Shown here: positions 44,600 to 54,682 of the stretch, piece after piece
How the letters are laid out: every line of letters starts with the position of its first letter
How positions within the stretch are numbered: the stretch's first letter is position 1
Origin: Strix aluco
Taxonomy: Eukaryota; Chordata; Aves; Strigiformes; Strigidae
Assembly: GCF_031877795.1 (NCBI RefSeq)
Contig: NC_133942.1
Location: 3,162,001-3,226,000 of the forward strand
Reading direction: 5' to 3'
Length of the DNA: 64,000 bases
Position numbers and translations under genes: made by a program
The notes under the pieces: generated by a model
Databases searched by the model: none
What the model saw: the letters and a program-made list of their open reading frames with translations, nothing else
What the model was told of the DNA's origin: nothing

Positions 44600-44935
44600 T
44601 TGCTGCAGGATGATCCACTGTCATCAGCATTTTGGACTGCAGTGGGGGGGAGACAGACACAGCCCTGATCCCCCCTCCAGACCAAGGGAGCCCACAGAAG
44701 AGATGGGAAGCCTCCCAATGCTGAGGGAGCTCCCAACAGCACCTGACAGAGAGCATCTCATGGCTGTGCTCTGAGGGAAAGAGGTGAGGATGGGGCCCAC
44801 AGGGTCACCACCGCTGGAGAGGCAGTGGTCCAGTGGGTGACACAGGGCTCACTGATGGAGCGGACTCAGGCTTACCTTGTTCCTTGAGGAAAGGAAGACA
44901 AGAGAGAAGGATGCAGAACTTGGAGCAGCACAGGC
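44600..44935 (-). pseudogene. Beta-keratin pseudogene: exon 1 fused to mid-CDS
   Basis: On the minus strand, about 44924-44876 matches exon 1 of the intact gene (TTTCCTCAAGGAACAAG before donor GTAAGCCTGAGTC). After about 25 bases of intron it jumps to the CDS at the equivalent of GAGCCCTGTGTC, so the rest of the intron, the start codon and the first residues are deleted. The CDS remnant continues through GTGGTGACCCTG, CCCATCCTCACCTC and the Ser/Gly tail to CTGCAG at about 44640. The TATA site has decayed to CATACCAG. Confidence 0.85.
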
Positions 44936-45059
44936 TGGTATGCATTGTCCCAGAGTCCCGCTGGTCATGAAGGACACCTCAAGTCAACTATCAAGGGCTT
45001 TCATTGCACAGTCAGGCTAATACTGGGGGACATCTCTCTCCATAGGGGTCATCATGGGC

Positions 45060-45424
45060 TGTCCTGGTTTAACCAGGATAGGGTTAAGTTTCCCCAGCAG
45101 TGGGGGGGGAGCTCTAGCCGGGTTATTCAGATACCATGCGGAGGTCACATCCTGGCAGGTCACATTCTTTCCTGGCGCGGGAGCGCGGTGCACTCGTGGT
45201 TTTGTACATCGTGCTTCCCACTGCTGTATTTGGTAGCTATTTTGCTCTGTTAATTGCCATCACTATTACTGTTATTGTTATTGTTGTTGTTGGTTGTGTT
45301 GCTATTGCATTGTTGTATTAAACCTTTCCTTATTTCAGTCTTGGGGCTTTGTATTTCACTCCCTTTGTGGGGGAGGGGCAGCGGCTGCGTGGTCTCAGAC
45401 CCCGGCAGGGGCTAAACCATCACA
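45060..45424 (+). mobile_element. Solo LTR, family LTR-A, duplication TGGGC
   Basis: It starts TGTCCTGGTTTAACCAGG and ends GGCTAAACCATCACA, with exact TGGGC repeats on both sides (45055-45059 and 45425-45429). It contains the family's (GTT/ATT) run and an ATTAAACC poly(A)-type signal near 45318. The 5-bp duplication is of the size typical for ERVL-like elements. The same family is at 52929-53279 and 53725-54065. Confidence 0.9.
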
Positions 45425-46699
45425 TGGGCTCACAGGAGATGGTGGGATATGTTGGGAAAAACATATTGTGGGCTGGAGGGAAGCTGCTTGTGAGCAGGAA
45501 TGAAGGCCGCAAGCACCTTCCTTACATTTATCAGACTCTGCAACAACCTGGTTTTTTCTACCCACAAGCCCAGGGAACAAAGGCAGATCCATAATGAGAG
45601 AGTTTCAGGCCAGTTTCTATCAAGTAATCTCTCCTTGCAATCTCCATAGTCATGTCCCATTATGACTTGACAAGTCCTTCACAATTCTTCCAACCATGGG
45701 TCAGGGTTCAGCTTGGGAAGTGAAGAACCTGTTGGACACAGGCAAACTGAGGCATAGGAGGGTGATCAAAGAGGTGCCTGTGTCCTTCCCTGAAAGTAAC
45801 CCACAACCAGAACGACCTGTTTTGCTCATCAAAGTCATTGCAGAGGCCAGAGGCCTCGATGTTCTGCTTCTGAGGAGAGGCTTAGGGCAGGGAGCCAAAA
45901 GCTCATGGCCCTTTACCCTGGATCAGGGATGGGTTCGCTCATTCCACGCATTTCAGATTTTAAAGGCACATTAGATCAATATCCCAGAGCACCTGGGAGT
46001 CATCGTGATGTGGAAGAGTTGGGGAAAACCCTGAGCTCCTGGCAAACATGAGTCACCCTGCTGTGGACTTCAGTGGACATGGTGGCCTGGCCTCAGGCAT
46101 GCCAGGGATACCAGAGCTCATAGCCTCATTCCTCTAAAATTGCCACTTTCTTCTATACTGTTTCCACACATTTTAGGACCACTCCTGAAACAAGTGGTGA
46201 TTCTGTGCTGTCTTGTGCTGCTGCTGCCTTCCAAGGCATTGCATTTTGCTGGCTGCTGAAAGGGCCCATGAGATTCAGTGCACCCCAGAATAATAAAGGT
46301 TGTAAGGAACTACTGAAAGTCCTCTGCTCAGATCCACTGCTCCAAGCTGACCAAACTTCCCAGTTACTGGGCATTTTTCCATCGAATTAAGAATACTGTC
46401 ATTGTCGGAGAGGTCACTATGTGTTGGACAGCTGTTCCAGGGCCACATCGCACCCCCTGTCACGTCTGTTCACAGACAGGCAGCTGGCATTAGCCTTGTT
46501 GCAGCTTGTGAGTAATGTGGGTCTTAGTGATTAGTCAAGTCGTATTGTACCTGAACATTTGAAAGGTATAAGAACCCCATGTAAAACTACATTTGGGGTG
46601 CCACTAATTTCCCTGAGACACCGCGTGCACATAAATACATATTTACTCTTCTAATTCTATGATTTGTGTCCCAGCCTCTCTCCTCAGTCAACACGGGCC
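45425..46699. other. Unassigned; LTR-like signals at about 46458-46690
   Basis: From about 46458 (TGTCACGTCTG) the order AAGGTATAAGAACC (TATA type, near 46563), then GGGGTGCC and AATAC/CTATGATTTGTGTCC resembles an LTR, but ends and duplication are not resolved. The remainder has no recognisable content. Confidence 0.4.
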
Positions 46700-46827
46700 A
46701 GCTGCAGGACACTGGACTCTACTATTCATTAGCTAAAATCTGATTTGTGCAGCTTTTGGTGGTGGACGATTGCTTTGGTGAATTCCCCTGTCAGCTGGCC
46801 CAGAGTGGGTCATTCCAGTATTCCCCT

Positions 46828-47697
46828 GTTTTGCTGATTAAAGGTACCAATTAAACTCGGACACCAGAGTGAAAAGAGTACTGGTCATAAATAAATAATG
46901 TAACAGAGTAATACAGAAAACATTCAGTAAGAAAAGGCAGAATAATGCACCTAAAGCAACAAATAGGAAAAAAAAAAAAAAAAAAAGGTAATGCATCAAA
47001 TCATTACTACACGAGAGAGAGAATAGTGATTAAGAAAGATCCATCACCACTTGCATACTTTACCATCATCCAGATCTGCAGATGCTGGGCAGCCCCGGTT
47101 ACAGCGAGGATTTGGAGAGCCTTTCCTGGCAAGTGGGAAATCCTACGCGGTGCGTCCACCCATAGGTGAGGCTTCCAAAGTCACTGCAAGCGGGTTCAGC
47201 CTTATATACCTAAAATCAGCAAGCCAGAATAGCTAGCACCTTTGTTTTGAGGGGAAAGTATCTGTTTTCATTCTCCTGTTGGATTCCACCCAAAGCCTGG
47301 CCAGGGTTCGGGGGGGGGAAACCAAGGGAGTTTCTAACAAGGCCAAATACTTGGGTTCTCAGCCTGAACAAGGCTGAGAAAGGAAAGTTGGATACATTCT
47401 TTCGGCCTTTCATCCTCACTACTGATTAGATTCTGTCTAAGCTGCATCCTTCACTAGTGAGCTTACATATTTTGTTAATGACTACATGCTGAGGTAGCAG
47501 CTTTGGCTCGGGGCCTGTTGTTCAGGCTTCAGTATTTCAATGCTTTAACACTTTTTACATCAGCATAAGTGGGTTGCTATAACTTAGTACAATACCTGCT
47601 AGCACAATGGTTATCAGTTATAAAATATACAGGAGTCATCTATAGGTCAAGTGTGGCTTGGGCCTGTTGTCCAAGCCTTAGCGCTTCATCCTCACAG
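46828..47697 (-). mobile_element. LTR-E copy (probable solo LTR)
   Basis: It matches, in reverse, the element split at 58446-58606 and 61250-61836 inside the provirus. The plus strand begins TGTTTTGCTG and ends CATCCTCACA, giving TG...CA ends. On the minus strand TATATAAGG (near 47205) is a TATA-type signal. A run of 19 A (46968-46986) lies inside. No target-site duplication is seen, so the borders are approximate. Confidence 0.6.
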
Positions 47698-47992
47698 CAA
47701 ATTCCTCAGCAGAAACCCGGTCACCTCCACATCACTGATCACTTGGGGCAATTGCTGTCAGTAGTAGAGGGAGAACTTCTACGCCAAATAAGAAGTGCCA
47801 GGTGCCCTGCATTGCACTTCTGGCAAAATAGGCCCCTCGGCCTCAACCACTCAAGTGGGCAGCTAGGTGTAACATTTCGCCTAAAGTCACTGCCCTCTCC
47901 CTAGTCTGCTGTGAGCGGATGGCAGGACCAGCCACCACTTCCCATTTCCCTGCAAATACATTTCATCAGGAAGGTCCTTCCCCTGCATACAC

Positions 47993-48222
47993 ACTAGATA
48001 TTAGGAAGCATTTCTTTACAGAACGGGTCGTTAGACATTGGAATGGGCTGCCCAGGGACGTGGTTGAGTCCCCGTCCCTGGAGGGGTTTAAGAGTAGGGT
48101 CGATATAGCGCTTAGGGATACGGTGTAGTTGGGAACTGTCAATGTTAGGTTAATGGTTGGACTGGATGATCTTCAAGGTCCTTTCCAACCTAGACGATTC
48201 TGTGATTCTGTGATTCTGTGAT
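47993..48222 (+). mobile_element. CR1 3'-end fragment
   Basis: It contains the last CR1 ORF2 codons ([21 protein letters not shown]) and the typical tail ending in three ATTCTGTG units. Strongly 5'-truncated. Confidence 0.92.
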
Positions 48223-48814
48223 ATACAGTTTCCTTTCAGCTGCCATTTTGTGGCAGGGAGCTGCCATTTCATTAAGCACCATAACCAAGATGTTTTCACA
48301 CTGGTCTGTGATTGGCTGAAAGGCATTTCTTGACCCCATCATGCCCATCTGCTCTCAGGCAGACCTGCGGTTGGCTGTCAGCACCAGCCAACCCTATCCG
48401 TGTACCCAGATGCACATCAGGCCAGAAAGCCCCCTCAGGAAAGAGGCAACTTTTGGCAGTGTCATTCCCCATGGGTTCTCATATGCTTTGTGATTGCCTG
48501 ATGACCGCTTTTGACACTGTCATGCCCGCATGTTCTCAGATCTCCCTCTGATGGGCTGTCTGCTTCCTTTGGACCAAGAAGTGTTTGAGTATAAAAAGAT
48601 ATACCATGCAGTGGTAGCCACTGTGGAATGAAGACAAGCACCCAGTACAAGCGGTATTCCTGGGGATGGCCCATCGCCTGCAGAGCCAGAGGTGACCTCA
48701 CAGTCAACACCCAAGCGATCTGGGCCATTAGGTGCTCAGATATCAGGGAGCTCCCTTGCAGATATCCATGTTGTGTTCCTGCTCCCAGGTCACGGAAGCA
48801 CTCAGATAAGGAGG

Positions 48815-49461
48815 TGTAAGGAACTGTGTTAGACTTTGCTTGTCTCAACATTGCTGTTGCACCACCACCATTTCCTGGCCTCGGCACCCTGTTGCCATGG
48901 AGGAGTACATTCTGAAGGAGACGAAGGGTCCCCGACGAAACCACAACATCTGCCCAAAGCTAAATCGGGGTGCGGAAGACACACGGGCCAGCATGACGAG
49001 CGCCTGGACATCCACGCATGGAGGACCACAAGACCAGGAGCCCCATGATCGGGGTAAAACGTGCAGGCTGGCATGAAATGGGTGGACTCTTTGGAAAACG
49101 TCGAGGGGACTGGGACAATAAAAGGACTGTGTACTCCTCCCTCGGTGCATCTTCTTCGACACCTGTTGCTTGGAGCCAGGACCTCAGCGGAGCTTGGAGC
49201 TTGGAGTCACCATCACCTGCACCGAGCCCGAGCCAACGGAACATCGCTGGATCCCTGGCGGTGGTGGTAATTAGCTGCATATCTACCGTTTTTCTTGCTT
49301 AGGGATTCTGACTCTCCCCTTCTTTTCCTCTCTGTCCTATCGCTATTACTAATTGTTATAGCAAATAAAGTTCACAAGGTTATACAGCATCTGACCTCGT
49401 TTTTGTCTTAATCTCGCTCTTGGGATCGTTTAAGAACCCGCCCCGATATTGGATCGGGACA
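48815..49461 (+). mobile_element. Solo LTR-D with duplication GGAGG
   Basis: It starts TGTAAGGAACTG and ends GGATCGGGACA, with exact GGAGG repeats at 48810-48814 and 49462-49466. The empty site GATAAGGAGGACTTCTGG is present in module copy 2 (24495) and nearly so in copy 1 (13665). Internal signals are ACAATAAAAGG (TATA type, near 49117) and AATAAAG (near 49364). Its base composition (CpG retained in GGCCTCGGCACC, CCCCGATATT) suggests a younger insertion than its surroundings. Confidence 0.9.
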
Positions 49462-50201
49462 GGAGGACTTCTGGAAGAGGACACACTTGAATGTAATTGA
49501 AGGGTCATTGCAATTGCAAGATGATGGCCTGGAAAGGGAAGGACCTGCAGCTCCATCACAGGTGCTGCCCGTGCCTGAAACTTCACAGATGGGTCAGTGT
49601 TGTGGAGGCAGCTGGAACCAGCTGTGTCTGGCACAGGGCAGACCCTTAGCTCTTCCCACAGAGGCCACACTGCAGCACCTCCTCTCCCCTCCACACCAAC
49701 ACCTAGCCAAATGAAGACAATGCAGTGCCCACTGGGAATACCTGCTCAGCCCTGCTCCTGGGTGGACCTGTGAGTGGGCACAGCAGCAAACACACTAGGA
49801 CGAAGAAAGTCCCCAAGTGTTCAAGTGGATCACACTGGTGTTTCCCAAAGTAGCAGCAGCCTTGTGCTCCTTCCCACCTGCAGATTCCTGGAGGTCCCTG
49901 TGTGCAGCTGGGATGTTAGGACTGAGCTTTGTGATGGTAAGGGAGAAACATACCTGTGTTCCCAGGACAGTCACTTCCTCACAGGGGACCTCTGCCTGCT
50001 ACTCCACACCCACTCATCCGCTTTGATGAGGGGCACTTTGGTAGTGCTGGCTCCTAAGAAGGCAAAGGAGAAAGAAGGTGTCAGTGGCAGAGAGAAGGGA
50101 CTGAGGGAACAGGAGGGCCATGGCCATGGGTGCCTAGAGAGAAGGCAGGTTAAAACTTTCTGGGAGAGACAGGAGCTGTCAGGAGCAGGCAAATAAGCAA
50201 T

Positions 50202-50273
50202 TATCAGGCAATGGTTTTAATGCATTGACCTCTGGGTTATGGGTCCAGTATGCTTCCTCTGCACCACTCTGCT
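50202..50273 (-). pseudogene. Initiator tRNA-Met relic
   Basis: It aligns with the intact gene at 25233. The CAT anticodon is kept, but the 3' acceptor strand (GCCTGATA) no longer pairs with AGCAGAG, and the T arm has changes. Confidence 0.8.
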
Positions 50274-50509
50274 CCCCCCATTATCCCAGCTGGCACCTCC
50301 CACAGCCCTACCTGATAGTCCCAGGCACTGCCAGCACTCACACGTCCTTCTCTTTCTCTATCCTGTGCCCTTTTCCAGGCTGGATAAATGTCTCCTGGGA
50401 AGCCTCACTGGCAGTGGGCCTGGGGTGGGAAGTGCAAGGGCCTTGATTTACCCTTCTCCCCACACCTCCTGTCCATAACCCTGGGTGGGGACTTTCTCTA
50501 TGATCACTT

Positions 50510-51162
50510 ATAACTGGCCACCAAGTGGATTTAACTCCATTCATCACAGCTCTTTGGGCCCGGCCATTCAGCCAGGTTTTTACCCAACGAAGAGCATACC
50601 CATCCAAGCCACAAGCAGCCAATTTCTCCAAGAGAACGTTGTGGGAAATGGTGTCAAAGGCTTTATGAAAGTCTAGGTAGAGAACATCCACAGTCTTGCC
50701 CTCATCCACTAAGTGGGTCACCTTGTCATACAAGGAGATCAGGTTAGTCAAGCAGGACCTGCTGTTCATAAACCCATGCTGACTGAGCCTGACCTCTTGG
50801 TTGTCCTTTACATGGCATGTGATGGCACTCAAGACAATCTGCTCCATAACCTTCCCTGGCACTGAGGTCAGACTGACAGGCCTGTAGTTCCCTGGATCCC
50901 CCTTCCAGCCCTTCTTGTAGATGGGTGTCACATTTGATAACCTCTAGTCAACTGGGACCTTCTGGGTTAGCCAGGACTGCTGATAAATGAATGAAAGTGG
51001 CTTAGTGAGCACTTCTGCCAGCTGTCTCAGTACCCTTGGGTGGATCTCATCTGGCCCCTCTGGACTTGTGCGTGTTGTCTGAGTGGTGTGGCAGATTGCT
51101 AACCATTTCACTTTGGATTATGGGGACTTCATTCTGGTCTTCCACCTCAGGGGACTGGGTAT
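50510..51162 (-). mobile_element. CR1 fragment lacking its 3' end
   Basis: The minus strand encodes part of the CR1 reverse transcriptase ([57 protein letters not shown]) and, upstream, decayed linker sequence. It stops before the FADD motif at its junction with module sequence near 50510, so the 3' part was lost after insertion. Confidence 0.88.
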
Positions 51163-51164
51163 GA

Positions 51165-51530
51165 CCAATCAAATTACACATGTTAAGGGGTGGGCTAATC
51201 AGTTAATATTGGTAATATAAGGAGTCTGTGCTTGTCCCATGCAGGATCAGCAAGTGTTTGTCCTGTGCAACTGTTTAGGGTGTTAATCCTCATTGTTATA
51301 AACCAATGTCCATTGAAGGTTGAGTGGTTTAATAGTAGATTCTGGTCCATCACTGTTCTGCCTGTGGTTATATGCCTGGGGTTTTATGAAAGACAATCCC
51401 CTGTTGTTTTATCATCTGTACTGCGTGTTCTCATCCAGTGAGAGGCTGATTTAAGGTAGTTCTTCAGGTCACCCTGAGGTAAAAGCTCTTAGTCCTAAGC
51501 AGTGTTCATTTCTCTAAGGAAGTTGTATAG
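51165..51530 (-). mobile_element. LTR-like promoter block, module copy 4
   Basis: It matches 14925-15400 and 25740-26200 and, inverted, 38770-39235. It is shortened on its left by the CR1 at 50510-51162. Confidence 0.45.
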
Positions 51531-52061
51531 CAGTTAGGGCCTTGCCTTTCACATTGACTGCAACGGCCTTGCCCTGCCCGTGCTGTGCTGTGCTGTGCTC
51601 CTCCAGAGCTCCTAGCTGTCCTCCCTCCTGGCACAGGCTTGCCCTTGTTGCTCCCCAATTGCCAAGGGCTGCCCCTCTCACCTCACAGGGTGCCAAAGAG
51701 ACAGAGAAACCCCTCCTCTCTGTGCCCGGTGCCACGCCTGTCCTGCCCAACACTGCTCAGAGTGCAAGTGGCTTCCATTCAGCCCAGGGCAGGGCTGGAC
51801 CAGCAGGACTGAGTGCTCACCAAACTTAGATCCTGTGAGATGTTCCAGGAAGGCTCTGCACTAGCTGAGCTGGTAAATCCTATTTAGAAGTGAGAGGGAT
51901 GAGGCTTGCATGTTTGTGCAATGTGTGCTTGTTCCCTTTGCCATCCACAGACCAGAGCATGCAGGAACCAGAGAGGAGACAAAAGCAAAAGCAGGATAGA
52001 GAGTACTGGGATGTGGGTGCAGAAAGGAGTGTGGCGAGTGTGGCCCCAGCCTGCCTGCTAC

Positions 52062-52131
52062 AGGGGCTACTGCAGAACAGAGAATTTAACTGCAGATCAA
52101 GAGGTCCCTGCTTCAGCTCCAGGTGCCCTCT
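52062..52131 (+). pseudogene. tRNA-Cys(GCA) relic
   Basis: The 3' two-thirds is close to vertebrate tRNA-Cys: AACTGCAGATCAAGAGGTCC with anticodon GCA at 52092-52094, then a T arm and CAGGTGCCCTCT. The 5' part is scrambled in the D arm and the acceptor stem is imperfect. It is absent from the equivalent spacers of copies 2 and 3. Confidence 0.75.
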
Positions 52132-52928
52132 CGACTGCTTCTTTCTTTCTTCATCTGTTCTGCCAGCTTCTCTGAGCTTCTTTTCCCTTGCGTTGCTTCC
52201 TTGTCTCTGTGTCATGGCTGCAGGGAATGGACCATGTACAGGCAGTGGGCTTGTTTCTCCTCTTTCTCTAGGCTCTCTTCTTCATGTGCTCCTCTGGGTT
52301 TCCCTTGTCCTTAAGATGCTGCACTGCCCAGGCAGGGTAACAGCAGTACCTCTTCCTCTCAGGGAATGTGAGAGTGTAAACCCATCAGGATCTGTGATGG
52401 CAGGGGGTGGTCTCCTGATGCCAGTCACCACCATGTCCTCCTTTACACTTTCATTTCTTTTCCAGAAGAGAAATAGACAGGAGAGACCCAGCCCTCATCA
52501 TCTCATCCTTAAACCAAATATGGGAAAGCCCCGTGGGAAACGGTGTCCATGTGTGCTAGGGCTGGGGATGAGCAGGCAGAATACCCCCAGGACCACAGGC
52601 ACAATCTCAGATCCATGAGGAATCTTTCCTTCCTTGTTATTAATAGCTCTGTGCTTGCAAGCTCTCTTTGGAGTTGAGAAGCTGTATTGGGTTTATGTGG
52701 CAAAGTTTTAGTAACAGGGTTGCCACAGGTGTGGCTTCTGTGAGAATATTCCAGAAGCTTCCCCCATTTCTGACAGAGCCAATGACATCAGGCTTCAAGA
52801 CCAACTTGCCGCTGGCCAATTGCTGAGCCAATCAGCAATGGTGGTAGCACCTCTGTGATAACATATTAAAGAAGAGGTAAAAGCTGTTGCACAACAGCAG
52901 CTGGAAGAGAGGTGTGAGAATATGTGAG

Positions 52929-53279
52929 TATCCTGTTTTAGCCAGGATAGGGTTAAGTTTCCCCAGCAGTGGGGGGGGAGCTCTAGCTGGGTTATTCAGA
53001 TACCATGCAGATGTCACATCGTGGCGCCAAAGCCAGACAGGTCGGTTAACACGTGTGTTATGCCATCACGCTTCTCACTGCTGTATTGGTAGATATTTTG
53101 CTCTGTTAATTGTTATTACTGCTATTCTTATTGTTATTGTTGTTGTTTGTTGCGTTGCTGTTGCACTGTTGTATTAAACCTCTCCTTATCTCAGCCTGGG
53201 GCTTTGTATTTCACTCCCTTTGTGGGGGAGGGGCAGCAGACGCCTGGTCTCAAACCCCGGCAGGGACTAAACCACTACA
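52929..53279 (+). mobile_element. Solo LTR-A with duplication GTGAG, inside LTR-B
   Basis: It begins TATCCTG (degraded TGTCCTG) and ends GGGACTAAACCACTACA. Exact GTGAG repeats flank it (52924-52928 and 53280-53284). The sequence carries the family's GTT-rich run and ATTAAACC signal. Confidence 0.9.
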
Positions 53280-53628
53280 GTGAGAGAAACAACTCTGCAG
53301 ACACCAAGGTCAGTGAAGGAGAGGGAGAAGGTGGCTCCAGTCACCAGAGCAGAGATTCCCCTGCAGCCCGTAGTGAAGACCATGGTGAGGAAGGCTGTCC
53401 TTCTGCAGAACATGGATGTCCACAGTGGAGTGGATGTCATTTGCAGCCTGTGGAGAACCCCAAGCCAAAGCAGGTGGATGTGCCCAAAGGAAGCTGTGAC
53501 CCCAGGGGAAGTCCACACCCGAGCAGGTTCCTGGCAGGACCTGTGACCCCATGGAGAGAGGAGCCCACGCTGGAGCTGGTTTTCTGGCAGGACTTGTGAC
53601 CCTGTAGAGGATCCACACTGGAGCAGTC

Positions 53629-54323
53629 TGTGGGAATTAAGAACTGGTAGTTAGCAAAATGTAAACTGACCTTAAGGTTAGAAGAATGATTTTGGGAAAC
53701 TGAGGCAGCATTATGTAACACCGTTGTCCTGGTTTAACCAGGATAGGGTTAAGTTTCCCCAGCAGTGGGGGGGGGAGCTCTAGCTGGGTTATTCAGATAC
53801 CATGCGGATGTCACATCCTGGCGCGGGAGCGTGGGGCCGTGTGGTTTTATACATCTGGTCCTCTCACTGCTGTATTGGTAGATATACTTTGCTCTGTTCA
53901 TTGTTATCACTGTTATTCTTATTGTTGCTGTTTGTTGTGTTGCTGTTGCACTGTTGTATTAAACCTTTCCTTATCTCAGTCTTGGGGCTTTGAATTTCAC
54001 TCCCTTTGTGGGGGAGGGGCAGCAGCTGAGTGGTCTCAGACCCCGGCAGGGGCTAAACTACTACAACCGTGTTGTGTGAAAAATAGCTGTAAAAAACACC
54101 ACCTGCAGAGCGTGGTGAACATGTAAGCAATAAACAGGCACAGCCTAAAGGTCAGTAGGATGTAAAAGTAAAAATGAACCAATGTAAACAGGTGGTAATA
54201 AATAGGGAGCTTACACATAGTGCAGCGGCATTTGCTCTTGGTAATGCACCCCCTTCAACAAACTGGTGTGAGTTTGTCTTTCTTCTGCGCGTCGCTCTAA
54301 TCCTGGCTGGACCGAGACCGACA
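53629..54323 (+). repeat. Provirus 5' LTR (interrupted by LTR-A)
   Basis: It starts TGTGGGAATTAAG and ends GACCGAGACCGACA. Removing the LTR-A at 53725-54065 and its duplicated ACCGT leaves 349 bp, matching the 347-bp 3' LTR. AATAAAC and AATAAAT poly(A)-type signals are near 54129 and 54189. Confidence 0.9.
53725..54065 (+). mobile_element. Solo LTR-A with duplication ACCGT, inside the provirus 5' LTR
   Basis: It starts TGTCCTGGTTTAACCAGG and ends GGCTAAACTACTACA, with exact ACCGT repeats at 53720-53724 and 54066-54070. The sister 3' LTR near 62165 has the uninterrupted site (AACACCATGTTTTG). Confidence 0.95.
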
Positions 54324-54325
54324 AA

Positions 54326-54343
54326 TGGTGCCCCGTGTGAGCT
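54326..54343 (+). other. Candidate primer-binding site
   Basis: TGGTGCCCCGTGTGAGCT begins two bases after the LTR, as expected for a tRNA primer site (TGG pairs with the tRNA CCA end). Its first seven bases fit tRNA-His-type sites, but the remainder does not match clearly, so the primer is unresolved. Confidence 0.5.
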
Positions 54344-54682
54344 GTACGGAAATTTGAGGAAGACAGTGGCGTGCTTGTATGCGAAGGAGAAAAGTGACAT
54401 CCGGACTTCAATATTCATTTCGCTGGTGAGTACTAGACAGCAGTGTCCAGGTTTGGGAAAGTTGCAGGCATACAAAAGTATAGAAGGGTTTTTTTTCTTT
54501 AACTACTGGACAGCAGCACCTGGCTGTGAGAAGGTGCTGGTTTCTTTCTCTTAAGTTATCTGGTGGGTGCCAGGCAGCAGCACCTGGCTGTGGGAAGCTA
54601 CTAGCATACGTTTTTTCTTCTCTTTCTGTTGAATCATAAGGGGTTTTTTTTTCTTTCTCTTTTTCTCTTTTTCTCGTAAATC

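Larger units (their letters stand above)
34100..44600 (-). repeat. Composite segmental-duplication module, copy 3 (inverted)
   Basis: Reading from 44.6 kb down to 34.1 kb gives the same order as copies 1, 2 and 4: tRNA-Leu relic, intact tRNA-Gly, iMet region, LTR-like block, spacer, LTR-B, tRNA-Ser, second tRNA-Gly relic, then the 4.7-5.3 kb-type block. Relative to copy 2, a deletion joins about 40240 to 40220 (equivalent to loss of about 23770-24620), and the initiator tRNA has been deleted near 39.62 kb. The part around tRNA-Ser (35.83-36.32 kb) is nearly identical to 29.2-29.7 kb. Confidence 0.85.

Noticed and set aside
13168-48551. A 60-80-codon frame (MAERHFLTPSCPSALRQTC...) present in three modules at 13168, 23995 and 48312
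   Set aside because: Its conservation follows from recent duplication. The visible differences between copies mostly change the amino acid, copy 4 is frameshifted after a small deletion, and no domain is recognisable.
50338-50931. A 197-codon minus-strand frame as an independent gene
   Set aside because: It is the CR1 reverse-transcriptase fragment running on into module sequence.
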